The translations under genes and the position numbers were made by a program. Below the pieces are notes generated by a model. It did not search any database. It saw only the letters and a program-made list of their open reading frames with translations, and was not told where the DNA came from. Below are positions 14,301 to 53,423 of a DNA stretch of 64,000 nt, piece by piece. Numbering within the stretch: position 1 is the first letter of the stretch; each line of letters begins with the position of its first letter. Location: contig NC_051105.1 of the NCBI RefSeq assembly GCF_901709675.1, forward strand, positions 8,054,104 to 8,118,103. The letters run 5' to 3'. The DNA is from Syngnathus acus. Lineage: Eukaryota; Chordata; Actinopteri; Syngnathiformes; Syngnathidae.

Positions 14301-17009
14301 TGGACTAAAGTTTAGTTTATTAGTCAGCCTTTTCCTTTTGGAATTTATTGATTGGAAATGAGATTGTTGGACTTGACATCATTATTATTTTTCTTCTACT
14401 GAGTGTTGTCTGCAGTTTGGCTGCAATTGTAAATGTCAAATTGCATATGAATGGCGTTGCATTAGCACATATGGCCTATTCAAATGCCAGCCTAGATCAT
14501 TCACAACCAAAATTACGTTTGTAGGCACCAAGCGAGAGCAAGCCAAGACGTAAGACGACGACAGAAAGTTTGCAACATTCGACTTCTGGGTGGAATTCAG
14601 GCTGACCATAAAATGTACTATAACCTTTCCAGGTGAATTTGAGTCGACGTTCTCTAAACTTTTATTTTGAATGCTGTTTTTTTGTTTTTCAGAACTTTTA
14701 GCAAAACCTCCTTTCTCTAATGTGAGCTGAACAGCAACAGGTGCTTAAGTCATGGAAATTGAGTTACTTAGAATAGAATAGAATAGAATAGAATAGATCT
14801 TTATTGTCATTGTCACACATGTACAACGAAATTTAAAAAGTGCCAACCGATCAGTGCATAAAATATAGAATAAAAGATAAAAAAATACAAGCTAAAAACC
14901 CACAGAAGAACATACACGGACATAATCATCCCTTTTTAGCGGCATTTAATGTGACTACCGCTGTAGGGTAAAAACTGTTGGCGAATCTGCTAGTCCTTGA
15001 CCTAATTGATCTGTAGCGTCTGCCTGATGGCAACAGTTCGAAAAGGGAGTGGCCAGGGTGGGAAGTGTCCTTCAGAATGTTCTGTTTTTTTATCTTTTTA
15101 TCGCTGTTGCCACCTGAAGAGTAGGGCTCTTGGAATATCGATTCTAATTCATTGTGAAATTTCTGGTCCGTATATAAACTTTGAATCAATGAAATTAAGG
15201 TAGAAATGTTTGATTTTTAAAAATGAAAATTCCATGCATGCAACCATCTGACGCAAAAAATTATAAATGCCTTTTTGTGTGTGGTGTGCCATGTTACTAT
15301 GTGTTGAAAAGATATTTCCAAATGTTATCTGATTTTCCTTTCATAAAAACAAAAAACAAATATATTTATTTTTATGACTACAGTATTCCCTCCATCACTC
15401 TTCTGACACCAACTGAGAAGATGGCGTCCATATTGCTGACTACACCTTAGAAGACACTCTGACCTACTTGGCCATAACGTGAACCAGGGTAGGACGTAAA
15501 TAACCCATACTAGACAATTGATTTGATTTTATCACCGCATAATATCTGACTGCAACCATTTGGAATCCACGCAAGTGCATTTCATTCAGTTAGGCCTGAG
15601 CGTGTGTATGTATGTGTGGAGGGGGGGGGAGTGGCTTTTTTTTTTCCTTCCCCCCACAGTCAATCTGCAGCTGTAGGATGGCAGCAGTGTTCCACAGGGG
15701 GGGTGGGGAAGAGACGAGCTGAAAAGTCACGTGAAGAGGACCCCGGAGTGGGTGTGGCGTGCAGGCCCACCCCCCTTTCGGCGTGTGGTACAGAAAGTGC
15801 TCACGACTTTCTCAGTCCCAGCCCTTCCCTCTTGTGTGTCCTCCGCCCTTCCCCTCCCCCTTTACAGAGAGGCTCCACCTTGTGAACATGCACACACCCA
15901 CCGAGAAGCTACTCATGCAATGCCAGGCTTTCAATCACAGCCACAGGTCAGAGCAAAAGAAGTCCACATAATAATTCAGTGACACACTACTACGTGTTTG
16001 TTGAAGTTCAGGATGAATATTTAATGCCTACAGTGTCTAGAACGGTGCTCGGTAACTGAGTGGTTTTTCAAAATACACACCTAAAAATGAGCATGGACTT
16101 ATTTTTTGTATTCATTATTTAATAGATCACTTTTTTGCATGCAGTTGTGGATTCATTATTTTCCAGAAACGTATTGTGACTAGCATTTTTAAAACGTGGG
16201 GCTCACAATTAAAATGAAGTCTTTAATGAACAATTATGTCTTAGTTTTTATTGCATAATGCTACTAACATGGTGACTCGCAACCAATTATTTAAAATATA
16301 TTTATTTAAATATATTTATTAAAGATTTGTGGATCCAGTTTGTTTTAATGTTTTTTATCTGAATTGGGGATGATAATGCATGTACACTTTGATATACAAT
16401 ATAATGTTTTGAATTAATTAGAAAAATTGCTTTTAATTTTGTAATGTACGCCTATTTTTTACTAAAAATATATTACAATGTCATTTGCAGTAACAAATTC
16501 TAAAACGTGTGTTGAGATACGAAACACGGCAAGGAAATTTAGCATTCAAATATTTCGTGATATTTTTTACTGGGACAATAATAAAAAGTAAAGCATTTTA
16601 TGAGTCAAGTCTGAATTCGGGAAACCGTACATGCCACTTTCGAGGGTCTGAACCAGCAGGGAACCCCTCGTTATGCAGCATGCATCGTTTTCTTTTCTTT
16701 TTTTTTTTTTTAAAGAGGGGCGCTTTTATTTTAGAGGCGGTGCTTGTTGGCTCCAGAGTAGTGTCGTAACTCCCAGAGTCCCCGTGAAAAAGAGTTTGGC
16801 CAGGGCCAGAGTTGCTGCAAGGGGGGGCTTGCTTTGCTTATAGCTTAGTCTTTTCCAAGGGGGGTCTATCTATTGCCTTTTCCCCCCTCCCTCACCACCT
16901 TTTTTAATTTTCCTTTTTTCTATTTTCTTTTTCTTTTTGCAGCCTCGCTTAAGGATCTTTGGGATTTATTTCTCTGTCCACCGCCCTCCACCCTTGCTCC
17001 TGTCAGATC
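11373..17009. other. Intergenic region between divergent c3orf70 and igf2bp2
   Basis: About 5.6 kb separate the two start codons, so both promoters must lie here. The part next to c3orf70 (11373-11830) is richer in CpG, with a CGCGCGCGCG run near 11700, and probably contains its 5' UTR and promoter. The part next to igf2bp2 (about 16780-17009) is rich in pyrimidines. AT-rich low-complexity sequence lies at 12895-12990. A LINE remnant sits at 14766-15126. No further gene was recognised. Confidence 0.6.
14766..15126 (-). mobile_element. LINE 3'-end fragment with (GAATA)n tail
   Basis: On the minus strand the sequence reads GHSLFELLPSGRRYRSIRSR and then SRFANSF, the C-terminal reverse-transcriptase signature of L2/CR1/Rex-like non-LTR elements. 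A short 3' UTR follows, with GTACATGTGTGACAATGAC and AATAAAG. The element ends in five tandem ATTCT units (GAATA on the plus strand, 14771-14796), the simple-repeat tail expected at the 3' end of such elements. Only the last few hundred bases remain, so it is a 5'-truncated dead copy. It is related to, but clearly different from, the copy at 8988-10055. Confidence 0.8.
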
Positions 17010-41596
<24,587 letters not shown>

Positions 41597-43795
41597 CCGG
41601 CAGGCGCCGACCAATGAATGTAGCCCTCCCCAAAATGGACAGAGACCTCTAGTCAGACAACGGCCGCGGCCCGCGAGGGAACGCGCAGGGCAGACCAGCA
41701 GCGGCGGGATCAAAAAAAGATAACCAAAGAACTTCATCGAGGAGGGGAAGCGAGCGAGAGCCAAAGGCGGTGAGCGACGTTCACATGCACTGCCAGCCCT
41801 GCGACAGCACACGCCGCAGCAGGACACTGATATTGCGAGAACAGCTAAACAACAACACGAAAAGCGGAGAAGCGTCGTCGTCACGAGGTAAAACAGGAAC
41901 TAGCACGTCACTCTGCGTATTTGTTCTCTTTAGTTGGATTAACATAATGTAGGCCTAACACGGATAAAGCGACTGTATTAACGACACAATTAAAATGAGA
42001 TGGAGATGAACTATCCTTAGCAGTATTAACACAGGGTAGACGACTTTATTGACATTTACAAGAGCAACCACACTGAGCAGTTCCCCTACTTTGGAAGAAA
42101 GAAAAAAAAATCAAAAAGTGCAAGCCCCATTTGGAAATATGGTGAATGTTTTTTTGCAACAAGCCTCTGTGTGTGAATGTGTGTGTTTGTGTGTGTGTGT
42201 GTGCCAATGCTTCTCATCAATCTTTTTTCCCTTTTTTTAATCACTCTCTCATCAGTCAAATTTGGTATTGTAGGAGGATAAAGAATACGTGAATGTGTGA
42301 AATTCCCCCTCGTCTGTTGTATAGTACATATATGCATTTCAATGAACTGGAATTTCAGTCGTTACACTAGTTGAAATCAAAAAGTGAAGCTTGGATATCA
42401 CGAATTGAAAATTTTAAAGGGCCAATTTTTTACCGAATTCTGAATTATTTCTTACATAATGTAGTTTCTTGAGATAGAGATGACTGTAAGCTATTGTGGA
42501 AATGATAAAAAATTAAATCATGAAATATTTTACTCTGTGTAAGTATCTATATTGCAGACAAGTTTCACTCTTTGAATTGAACTACTAAACTGAAGCTTTC
42601 ATCGATATTCTCATTTATTGAGATGCACCTATATGCGCTTGGCTTAAATAATGGTCCTATTGATAAATGGTCCTATTGATAAATACTGCAACCACTTTTA
42701 AAGAGCAGAACAAACAAATGGACTTAACTACTGTTAGTCTTACTACTCAGTAGAACCTTTTTGCGTGACGTCACTTCCGCTACTCGTGTTCTCTAATGGA
42801 ATGAGACATGAATACCAAAAATAGTTATCTAAATTATATTTTATTTTCCCTTGATTGGCTATGGGCAAAATAAATATAATCTCTGAATAAAAGTATTTTA
42901 AAAATTCCATGCCAGTGGGGAATTGAATGAACATTGTTGAGGAATGTGTTTAAATGGAACTCAAATTCCCATACCAACATCACGCGCATCTTTGGAAAGT
43001 AGAGCCTCAAAAGCAACAGTTTGCACTCCGTTGTGAATCTGTTGCAAATAATTAACAAAATACACATTAAAAATAATGGAAAGTAGTATACATTTATTCC
43101 ACAATCTTTAAAACTTTAAAGTCCCTGTTAAGTAAAAATAAAAATGTCTAAATCTGACACACCAGAGAAATGCGTTCTTATTAACCCTGCTAAATTTGAA
43201 TAATTCAAAATAAAATCGCAAAGTATTCAAAATAAAGCTTCTGCTCTTCTGCTCAATTCTAAAACAACAAGCGCGAGGCATTCCTTATTTGAAATGTGGA
43301 CGTTTGCTGTCATATTCCATTTGCAAATACAAGTAGCGGAAAGTGAAGCGATGTGACGTCACGCCGAAAAGCGTCCACGGTTTTGAATGTGCGCACACTC
43401 GGCCTTATGGGGGCGTTACGTGAGGATGGCTGTGTGATTTTGCATTGAGGCAAATGTGAAGGCAGGGGTGGCACTTTGATGCTGCCCCTCAGTGGCACAA
43501 CGTAAGCGGGCTGGCGTTACCCTCTCTCAGGGTCCGGGGAACTTTGTAAAAAAAACAAACAAAAAAAAAAGGGGGAGCGTGACAACTGTGAATGTATCAA
43601 ACGCAGCCTTTTTTTTTTAACTTTAATTCCAAAAGACAACAAAGCAGCCCTTGCCTTGTTCAGCTGGCCAGACACCGTGACCTTGAATTTAATTTCCTAT
43701 GCTGGCCGCGCGGGTCCGTCTAAAGCCTTATTTTATCACTCTTCATCGCAAAGGCTATTGCCACACTTTCCTCTGTGTGCGTGTGCGCGTGTGTG

Positions 43796-43803
43796 TGTAA
43801 ATA
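43796..43803 (+). promoter_or_regulatory. Candidate Pumilio response element
   Basis: TGTAAATA matches the UGUANAUA Pumilio consensus and lies in an AT-rich part of the presumed igf2bp2 3' UTR, right after a TG run. One short match is weak evidence on its own. Confidence 0.3.
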
Positions 43804-44072
43804 TATAAATATATAAAAAGAGAGAGCAATATTTATGAATCTATTTTTTTCCTATTTTGTGATGAGAGCTATTGATTATGAATCAAAAGAAAATGAAAAG
43901 TCCTTTTTTTTTTTTGCCCTCACTGGGACACTGCCATTTTGTTTTGAAGGGAAGCGTTTATTTTCTTGAAAATGAATATAAAGAGAAAAAAAAAATGAAG
44001 AAAAAAAATATGGGAGAACATTAAAAGTGAACCACCGCAGGATGTAAACAGTGCGCATGTCAGTATTGTGAT

Positions 44073-44097
44073 CTACCTCAGGCTTCAGGGTACCTCA
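44073..44097 (+). promoter_or_regulatory. Paired let-7 microRNA seed matches in igf2bp2 3' UTR
   Basis: CTACCTCA at 44073-44080 is a full 8-mer complement of the let-7 seed. TACCTCA at 44091-44097 is a 7-mer match 18 nt downstream. Known biology: IGF2BP mRNAs are established let-7 targets in vertebrates, and closely spaced sites act cooperatively. Position about 2.5 kb past the stop codon implies that the 3' UTR extends at least this far. Confidence 0.6.
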
Positions 44098-46507
44098 GTC
44101 CAATCTTTCATTTCCCCTCACCAAACCCCCGCCCCCCCTTTTTGGGACATTTTGTATGCCTTGTTAACTGATCATTTTTGATCCCTTTTCTTTTTTTAAT
44201 GAATTTACAAAACAAAGAAAAAAACGAAAAACAAGATGAGTAGTCTATGCCACGTGACCTCTTTGCTGAGACGTGAGTTTCAAAACGGTAAATCGAAAAG
44301 TAGGATGGAACGGGGTTGTAGGTCCGAACGGCGTCGCTAAAACGACGAAAGAAAGCAAATGCAAATCCGCCGATAGGAACTAACCAAGTGTACCTCCTAA
44401 AAATGAAACAAAACAATGTGGGGAATTGGTGATGGGTTGATTATGCTTCTTGTACCTTTGGAAACCTTGTTAAATTCTAATCAGCCATTGCAATTTGCCT
44501 CTGGTTTGGAAAATCACATTTTATTCTTTTACTGAACTGAATTTAAAAGAATGGAACAGACTTTCCAAAGGTAAACAAAGCATTGTTACAACATGACAAA
44601 TTCATTTTCCTTAATGTTTTGTTTCATCTTTTTTCCCCCTAACTGTACCTCCAGGGGGAAACAAAATCACCTGTGAAAAAGAAATGTTATAACACACCAA
44701 CTGTCTAATTCTCTGTTGGTTGATAGTGATTTTTATTTCTCTTTTTTTTTTAAAACACAAAAAGATACACAGAGCTGCAAAAATACACTGACTCTTAAAT
44801 ATAGTGTACCAAAAAAAATCATGTAGAATGTAGAACTTATAGCTGGTGACACTAGTGGATGTGAGACGATAGATTTGTTCAAACGTGTACAAGAGCGTCT
44901 CACGCAAACGCATATCCTGTTTCCTGTTGTGACCTGAGCGTCACCGCCGTTTGCCCTAATCCCTTTTTTTTCTTCTTGCTGTGTACATTTGACAATTACC
45001 TCTCTGAATCAAAGGCTGACGTTTATTTTTTTAAGTTCCTCCAGCGGTCGTGGGGCAGTCGGCGGCCATCACGGAGTCCCGGTGAACACACACACACATA
45101 GCTAACTGTGACCTCACACAATGCCTCGCTGCTTCCTTCTCCCGATCGTAGCTGGCGAATGTAGCGCTCCCAACAGGGGGCGCTCCGCTAGTTGACCTCT
45201 TTGTCTTTTCGACTTTGCAGAGGACCGTCTGTCTGTCTGCCATCTGTCTTTGGGGCTCTTTTAAGTGCGGTGTTCCCGCTCCAAGGTTGGACGCTCATCC
45301 TTTAGCCAGGATTATGCCGTTTTCTAAAATTTTTGGGGTTGTTGCTAGACTTTTAATATTCAAAACCACACTTAACACACATCACTGAGGGTGTATTAGT
45401 AGCGATGTTTAGTCATATCACAATGGTGGTTGGATAGTAGTCTTTTCCTTCTAGGTTTATTTTGTCTCTCGTCGATCCGGTTTTCTCGTCACCGACACTG
45501 TTCTGATGATGATTCTTAAAGTTTCATTTGGGTTAGACTGCTGCCAAGACTTGGCTGTACCACCGTGGCATCAAATAGGCAAGTCGACGTTAAAGTCAAA
45601 ATCGGCAGTCCGTTGAGCGCTGACCTCCGCCAAGGTCAAAACAATACTTGTTGGGATTTATTAAGACATGTCCAAGTATGCATTTTTGCTTCTGTAAAGA
45701 ATTGGACTGTGTTTTGCTACATGTGAAATGTTAGGGCCATCTCGAAGGGGGAACATAACACTCTGAGAATTTTAGATTTGAAGGAATAAAGTAAAATTAA
45801 ATTCTGAGAATAAAATAAGAAAACCAAAATTGTATGATTAAAAAGAAATAAATTATTCCAAATTCCCTTTCATTTGTATGGAGAGACATGATTTGAGATA
45901 TGAGTGTTTTGAATTGTGGTCATGAAATCAATTCAACTCATAAGTCAAGGCACGGCTTTGTTGGTGTTTCTTTTTACCGTCTTTTTACCGTAGTTGTAAT
46001 TCTTTTTCTTCTGCGTGGCCTCAATGGCGTCGTTGTTTCTGCGTAATGCTTTTAACGAAACAAAACCCACATTAACTTCCTTGGCGGAGGTCGTGTAGAA
46101 ATAAAAGTAGATTGACAAGAGGATTCACGTGTGTAATAATAGAACTTAGGACACGGTAGGGCAGAGCGCATTTGGATGACTTCAACTGCAGCAGTTTTTT
46201 GTTCAATGACGTTTGGATGCCAGACGCCTCATATAGCACTAAACTTCTACTAGTGGTTTTACACATCTCGCCATTTGGGAGATTCCTCGTGTGTGAGTGT
46301 GTGTGTCCAACAAGTGAAACCCCTCCAATGTCCCCCAGGCCGAAAGGTCTCTAACATGTCAATAGGTCACGGATGATGTGCGCCGGACTGACATGGGGTC
46401 CGCGTTTTGACGCTTTTTATGGCGGACCTGTGCCTTTCTGGTCCCCGAGCGTACTGTTGTTTTGACTTGTGAGTGAACTGTATTGCTGAGCAAATCTGGA
46501 TCTGAGC

Positions 46508-46513
46508 AATAAA
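46508..46513 (+). terminator. Polyadenylation signal, probable distal igf2bp2 site
   Basis: AATAAA is followed within about 35 nt by a T/G-rich tract (cttgtatctgctctttttt), the arrangement of a strong vertebrate cleavage site. It lies between the igf2bp2 stop and the convergent tmem41a gene, with no other plus-strand gene in between. Confidence 0.6.
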
Positions 46514-46867
46514 CACCATTTGAAAGATGCTCCCTTGTATCTGCTCTTTTTTGAAAGTAGGTTTCCAACGGTGGCGCACACTTACCAGTACAGTAAGTAA
46601 ATCTATAAAATTTTTCAATACCATTGTTATTTTTGTAAATGCAGAATTTATGCTGTACAAAGTATGAATAATTGAAAGGCTTTCTGCTGCATGGGTGAAG
46701 TATACATTTACTAAAAATGAAGAACTTCCATTTATTTTCTACACATATACCTGACTTTGGCAAGTTACACTTGATTGTCCAGTATTTAAAAGTCAAAGTT
46801 GTATTTTCACTTTACAAATGCTATTTTGTACTCTGTTCCGTTTTAACTTGTGTTGTCAAAGCTAGAG

Positions 46868-46873
46868 TTTTAT
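46868..46873 (-). terminator. Polyadenylation signal of tmem41a
   Basis: TTTATT on the plus strand gives AATAAA on the minus strand, about 150 nt past the tmem41a stop codon. A second minus-strand hexamer lies near 46733. The presumed igf2bp2 end at 46508 faces it. Confidence 0.55.
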
Positions 46874-47023
46874 TACTGGTGAGGTAGATGTTTACAACAG
46901 TCAAAAGTTGCGCAACACGCACAAGTGCCTCTCCCTCTCCGTATGTGCCCTGTATAGACGAACTGTCATCAAGTTTACCGACAGTCAGTTCTAGTAGTTC
47001 AAACGAACAACCCACGCGATGTG

Positions 47024-48461
<1,438 letters not shown>

Positions 48462-48501
48462 AGTCGCCACTCACGTTTGATTTGACAGCAAGAACAGCTG
48501 G

Positions 48502-48511
48502 GTCACGTGAC
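48502..48511. promoter_or_regulatory. Perfect CLEAR-type E-box GTCACGTGAC
   Basis: A ten-base palindrome 41 bp upstream of the tmem41a start codon. It equals the CLEAR consensus bound by TFEB/TFE3/MITF, which drive lysosome and autophagy genes; USF and Myc/Max also bind CACGTG. Confidence 0.55.
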
Positions 48512-48747
48512 AGTCGCAGAACCCGCAAACGGTCGTTACGTCACTTCCCAACTCGTTGACGGTTGTCACTTGACCTTAAAATAATATAATAAAATTTCGA
48601 CTAAGAAATAACAGCGTTTCATTATGTCAATGAATAATTTTTGCAGACTGTCAATGGCGTTGTACGGTAACTAAAAAGATCGAGTGAAAGCATAGCATAG
48701 TTAAAAAAAAAAGGGAACCATAAGAAAAGTGTGAACCGCCCATTTCC

Positions 48748-48755
48748 TGACGTCA
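48748..48755. promoter_or_regulatory. cAMP response element (TGACGTCA)
   Basis: Perfect palindromic CREB/ATF site in the tmem41a-ehhadh shared promoter. A second copy lies 120 bp away. Confidence 0.5.
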
Positions 48756-48867
48756 CTTTCACCACCAGCGTTCACCCAAAGTTGTTATATTTGTACCAAA
48801 AATTGTCAAATTTGTATTAATATTTGAGTGTAAACAAGTGCGAAAACAAACGTGGGCGCCCAAATAA

Positions 48868-48875
48868 TGACGTCA
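48868..48875. promoter_or_regulatory. cAMP response element (TGACGTCA)
   Basis: Second perfect CREB/ATF palindrome, 350 bp upstream of the ehhadh start codon. A related TACGTCA half-type site lies at 48537-48543. Confidence 0.5.
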
Positions 48876-49224
48876 CTCTCCCCCCAAAAAACACACGTGG
48901 GATGGTCGTCAAAACCCGTCATATTTGAGTCAAAAAGTATGCATTTATGATCAGAGTATTCGGTGTAAAATTTACACTACTCGTTTGTACAACATTTGTA
49001 AATAGTTAATAAATAAATGCACAAATAAATACTCGTATATTTTCCTCCAAGCCACATGGGGGCGCTCCGACTTGTGCTACGTACGATGAAAACAGCCGTG
49101 GACGCTGTCATGGCCACAAGGCGAAGAAAGTGTGCTAAAGTTGAAGTAGTTCTGACAGCAAAAACATTGAAGTTACAAAGTTCACTGCACGCAATAATAA
49201 AGGAGCAATCGCTAGTGTTGCAAA

Positions 49225-52605
<3,381 letters not shown>

Positions 52606-52847
52606 ATCTGCATGATTTGAATCCAACTCAAAATGGCATTTATCTAATGATGGCTGATTTCATAGATGATAATCACATTCCAAATATGTATCACAAATTG
52701 AGCGCAATTTTCCAAAGTATTTGAGTAACCATATTGCCATCATAGAACAGGATGATTTGCTCAAATGCTTGATGAATTCTTGATGGATTGATTACAAACT
52801 TTTGTGAAGTGGTCGTGATTCAGACTGGATTATTAATTTCACACACG

Positions 52848-52854
52848 AAAAAAA
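52848..52854 (-). terminator. RNA polymerase III terminator of tRNA-Lys
   Basis: Seven A's on the plus strand read as T7 on the minus strand, 5 bases past the tRNA 3' end. A run of four or more T's ends Pol III transcription. Confidence 0.85.
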
Positions 52855-52858
52855 TCAC

Positions 52859-52931
52859 CGCCCGAACAGGGACTTGAACCCTGGACCCTCAGATTAAAAG
52901 TCTGATGCTCTACCGACTGAGCTATCCGGGC
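52859..52931 (-). tRNA. tRNA-Lys (anticodon TTT)
   Basis: On the minus strand this 73 nt sequence folds as a standard cloverleaf. The acceptor stem is gcccgga paired with ttcgggc (one wobble). The D arm is in tagctcagtcggtagagc, which also forms the A box. The anticodon loop is acttttaat with TTT, flanked by the stem catcag/ctgag. The T arm ggttcaagtccc forms the B box. The discriminator base is G. It matches cytosolic vertebrate tRNA-Lys(UUU) as I remember it. It lacks an encoded CCA and has no intron. A T7 terminator follows directly, so it is probably expressed. Confidence 0.95.
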
Positions 52932-53394
52932 TCTTCTCGACACATGTAAATGTATTATTATAATGGCGATAGTTTAAGTGGTTTTGGTGTATCCTAGTTT
53001 TTCAAAGGTAGAATAATGCTCTTTGAAGGATCTGAAGCTCTTTTGTACCGAAAAAGACCATTATTATAACTCTAAGGATTCGTTTTCAGCAAAGACAGTG
53101 ACATCTGTTGGCACTTTTGGGTTAAGGCAGTGATTCCTTCGAGGGTTGTGACAAAAGCTTTATGTGAATTCTACACCACACCTACTATAAATACTAAGCA
53201 AAAAGCTACGAGTACATATTTTGTCTTCATTCCACATTTTATACATCATTATTTTGTAATAGTACATTTAAAAAAAAAACGATTGATTAAACGACCGAAC
53301 CATACACATGGTGACCAGTAGAGGCACTGGAGTAATATGTGGTTTACACAACACCATTTAATGCAAACGGGGAAGTGGCTCCCGGTGTGTTAAC

Positions 53395-53402
53395 TGACGT
53401 CA
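53395..53402. promoter_or_regulatory. cAMP response element in ankzf1 promoter
   Basis: A perfect TGACGTCA 22 bp upstream of the first in-frame ATG of ankzf1. The position is right for a proximal CREB/ATF site at the transcription start. Confidence 0.5.
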
Positions 53403-53423
53403 ACGTAACTTTCGTGTCAATAC

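Larger units (their letters stand above)
41597..46530 (+). other. Probable long 3' UTR of igf2bp2
   Basis: About 4.9 kb follow the igf2bp2 stop codon without a coding exon. Several features suggest that much of it is transcribed: closely spaced let-7 seed matches at 44073-44097, a Pumilio-type TGTAAATA at 43796-43803, A/T-rich stretches, and a well-formed polyadenylation site at 46508. AATAAA hexamers near 43137 and 43208 could give shorter isoforms. Long, let-7-regulated 3' UTRs are typical of the IGF2BP family. A short imperfect repeat (atggtcctattgataa twice) lies near 42650-42690. Confidence 0.6.
48462..49224. promoter_or_regulatory. Bidirectional promoter region of tmem41a and ehhadh
   Basis: Only 763 bp separate the two divergent start codons, so both core promoters and 5' UTRs lie here. 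No TATA box is obvious at a sensible distance. Clear motifs are a GTCACGTGAC palindrome near tmem41a and two perfect TGACGTCA sites. No convincing direct-repeat PPAR element (AGGTCA-N-AGGTCA) was seen, although mammalian EHHADH is a classical PPAR-alpha target. Confidence 0.6.
52606..53394. other. Intergenic region between ehhadh and ankzf1
   Basis: Holds the ehhadh 3' UTR, for which no clear AATAAA was found, a minus-strand tRNA-Lys gene, and unique AT-rich sequence running into the ankzf1 promoter. No protein-coding exon was recognised. Confidence 0.7.
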
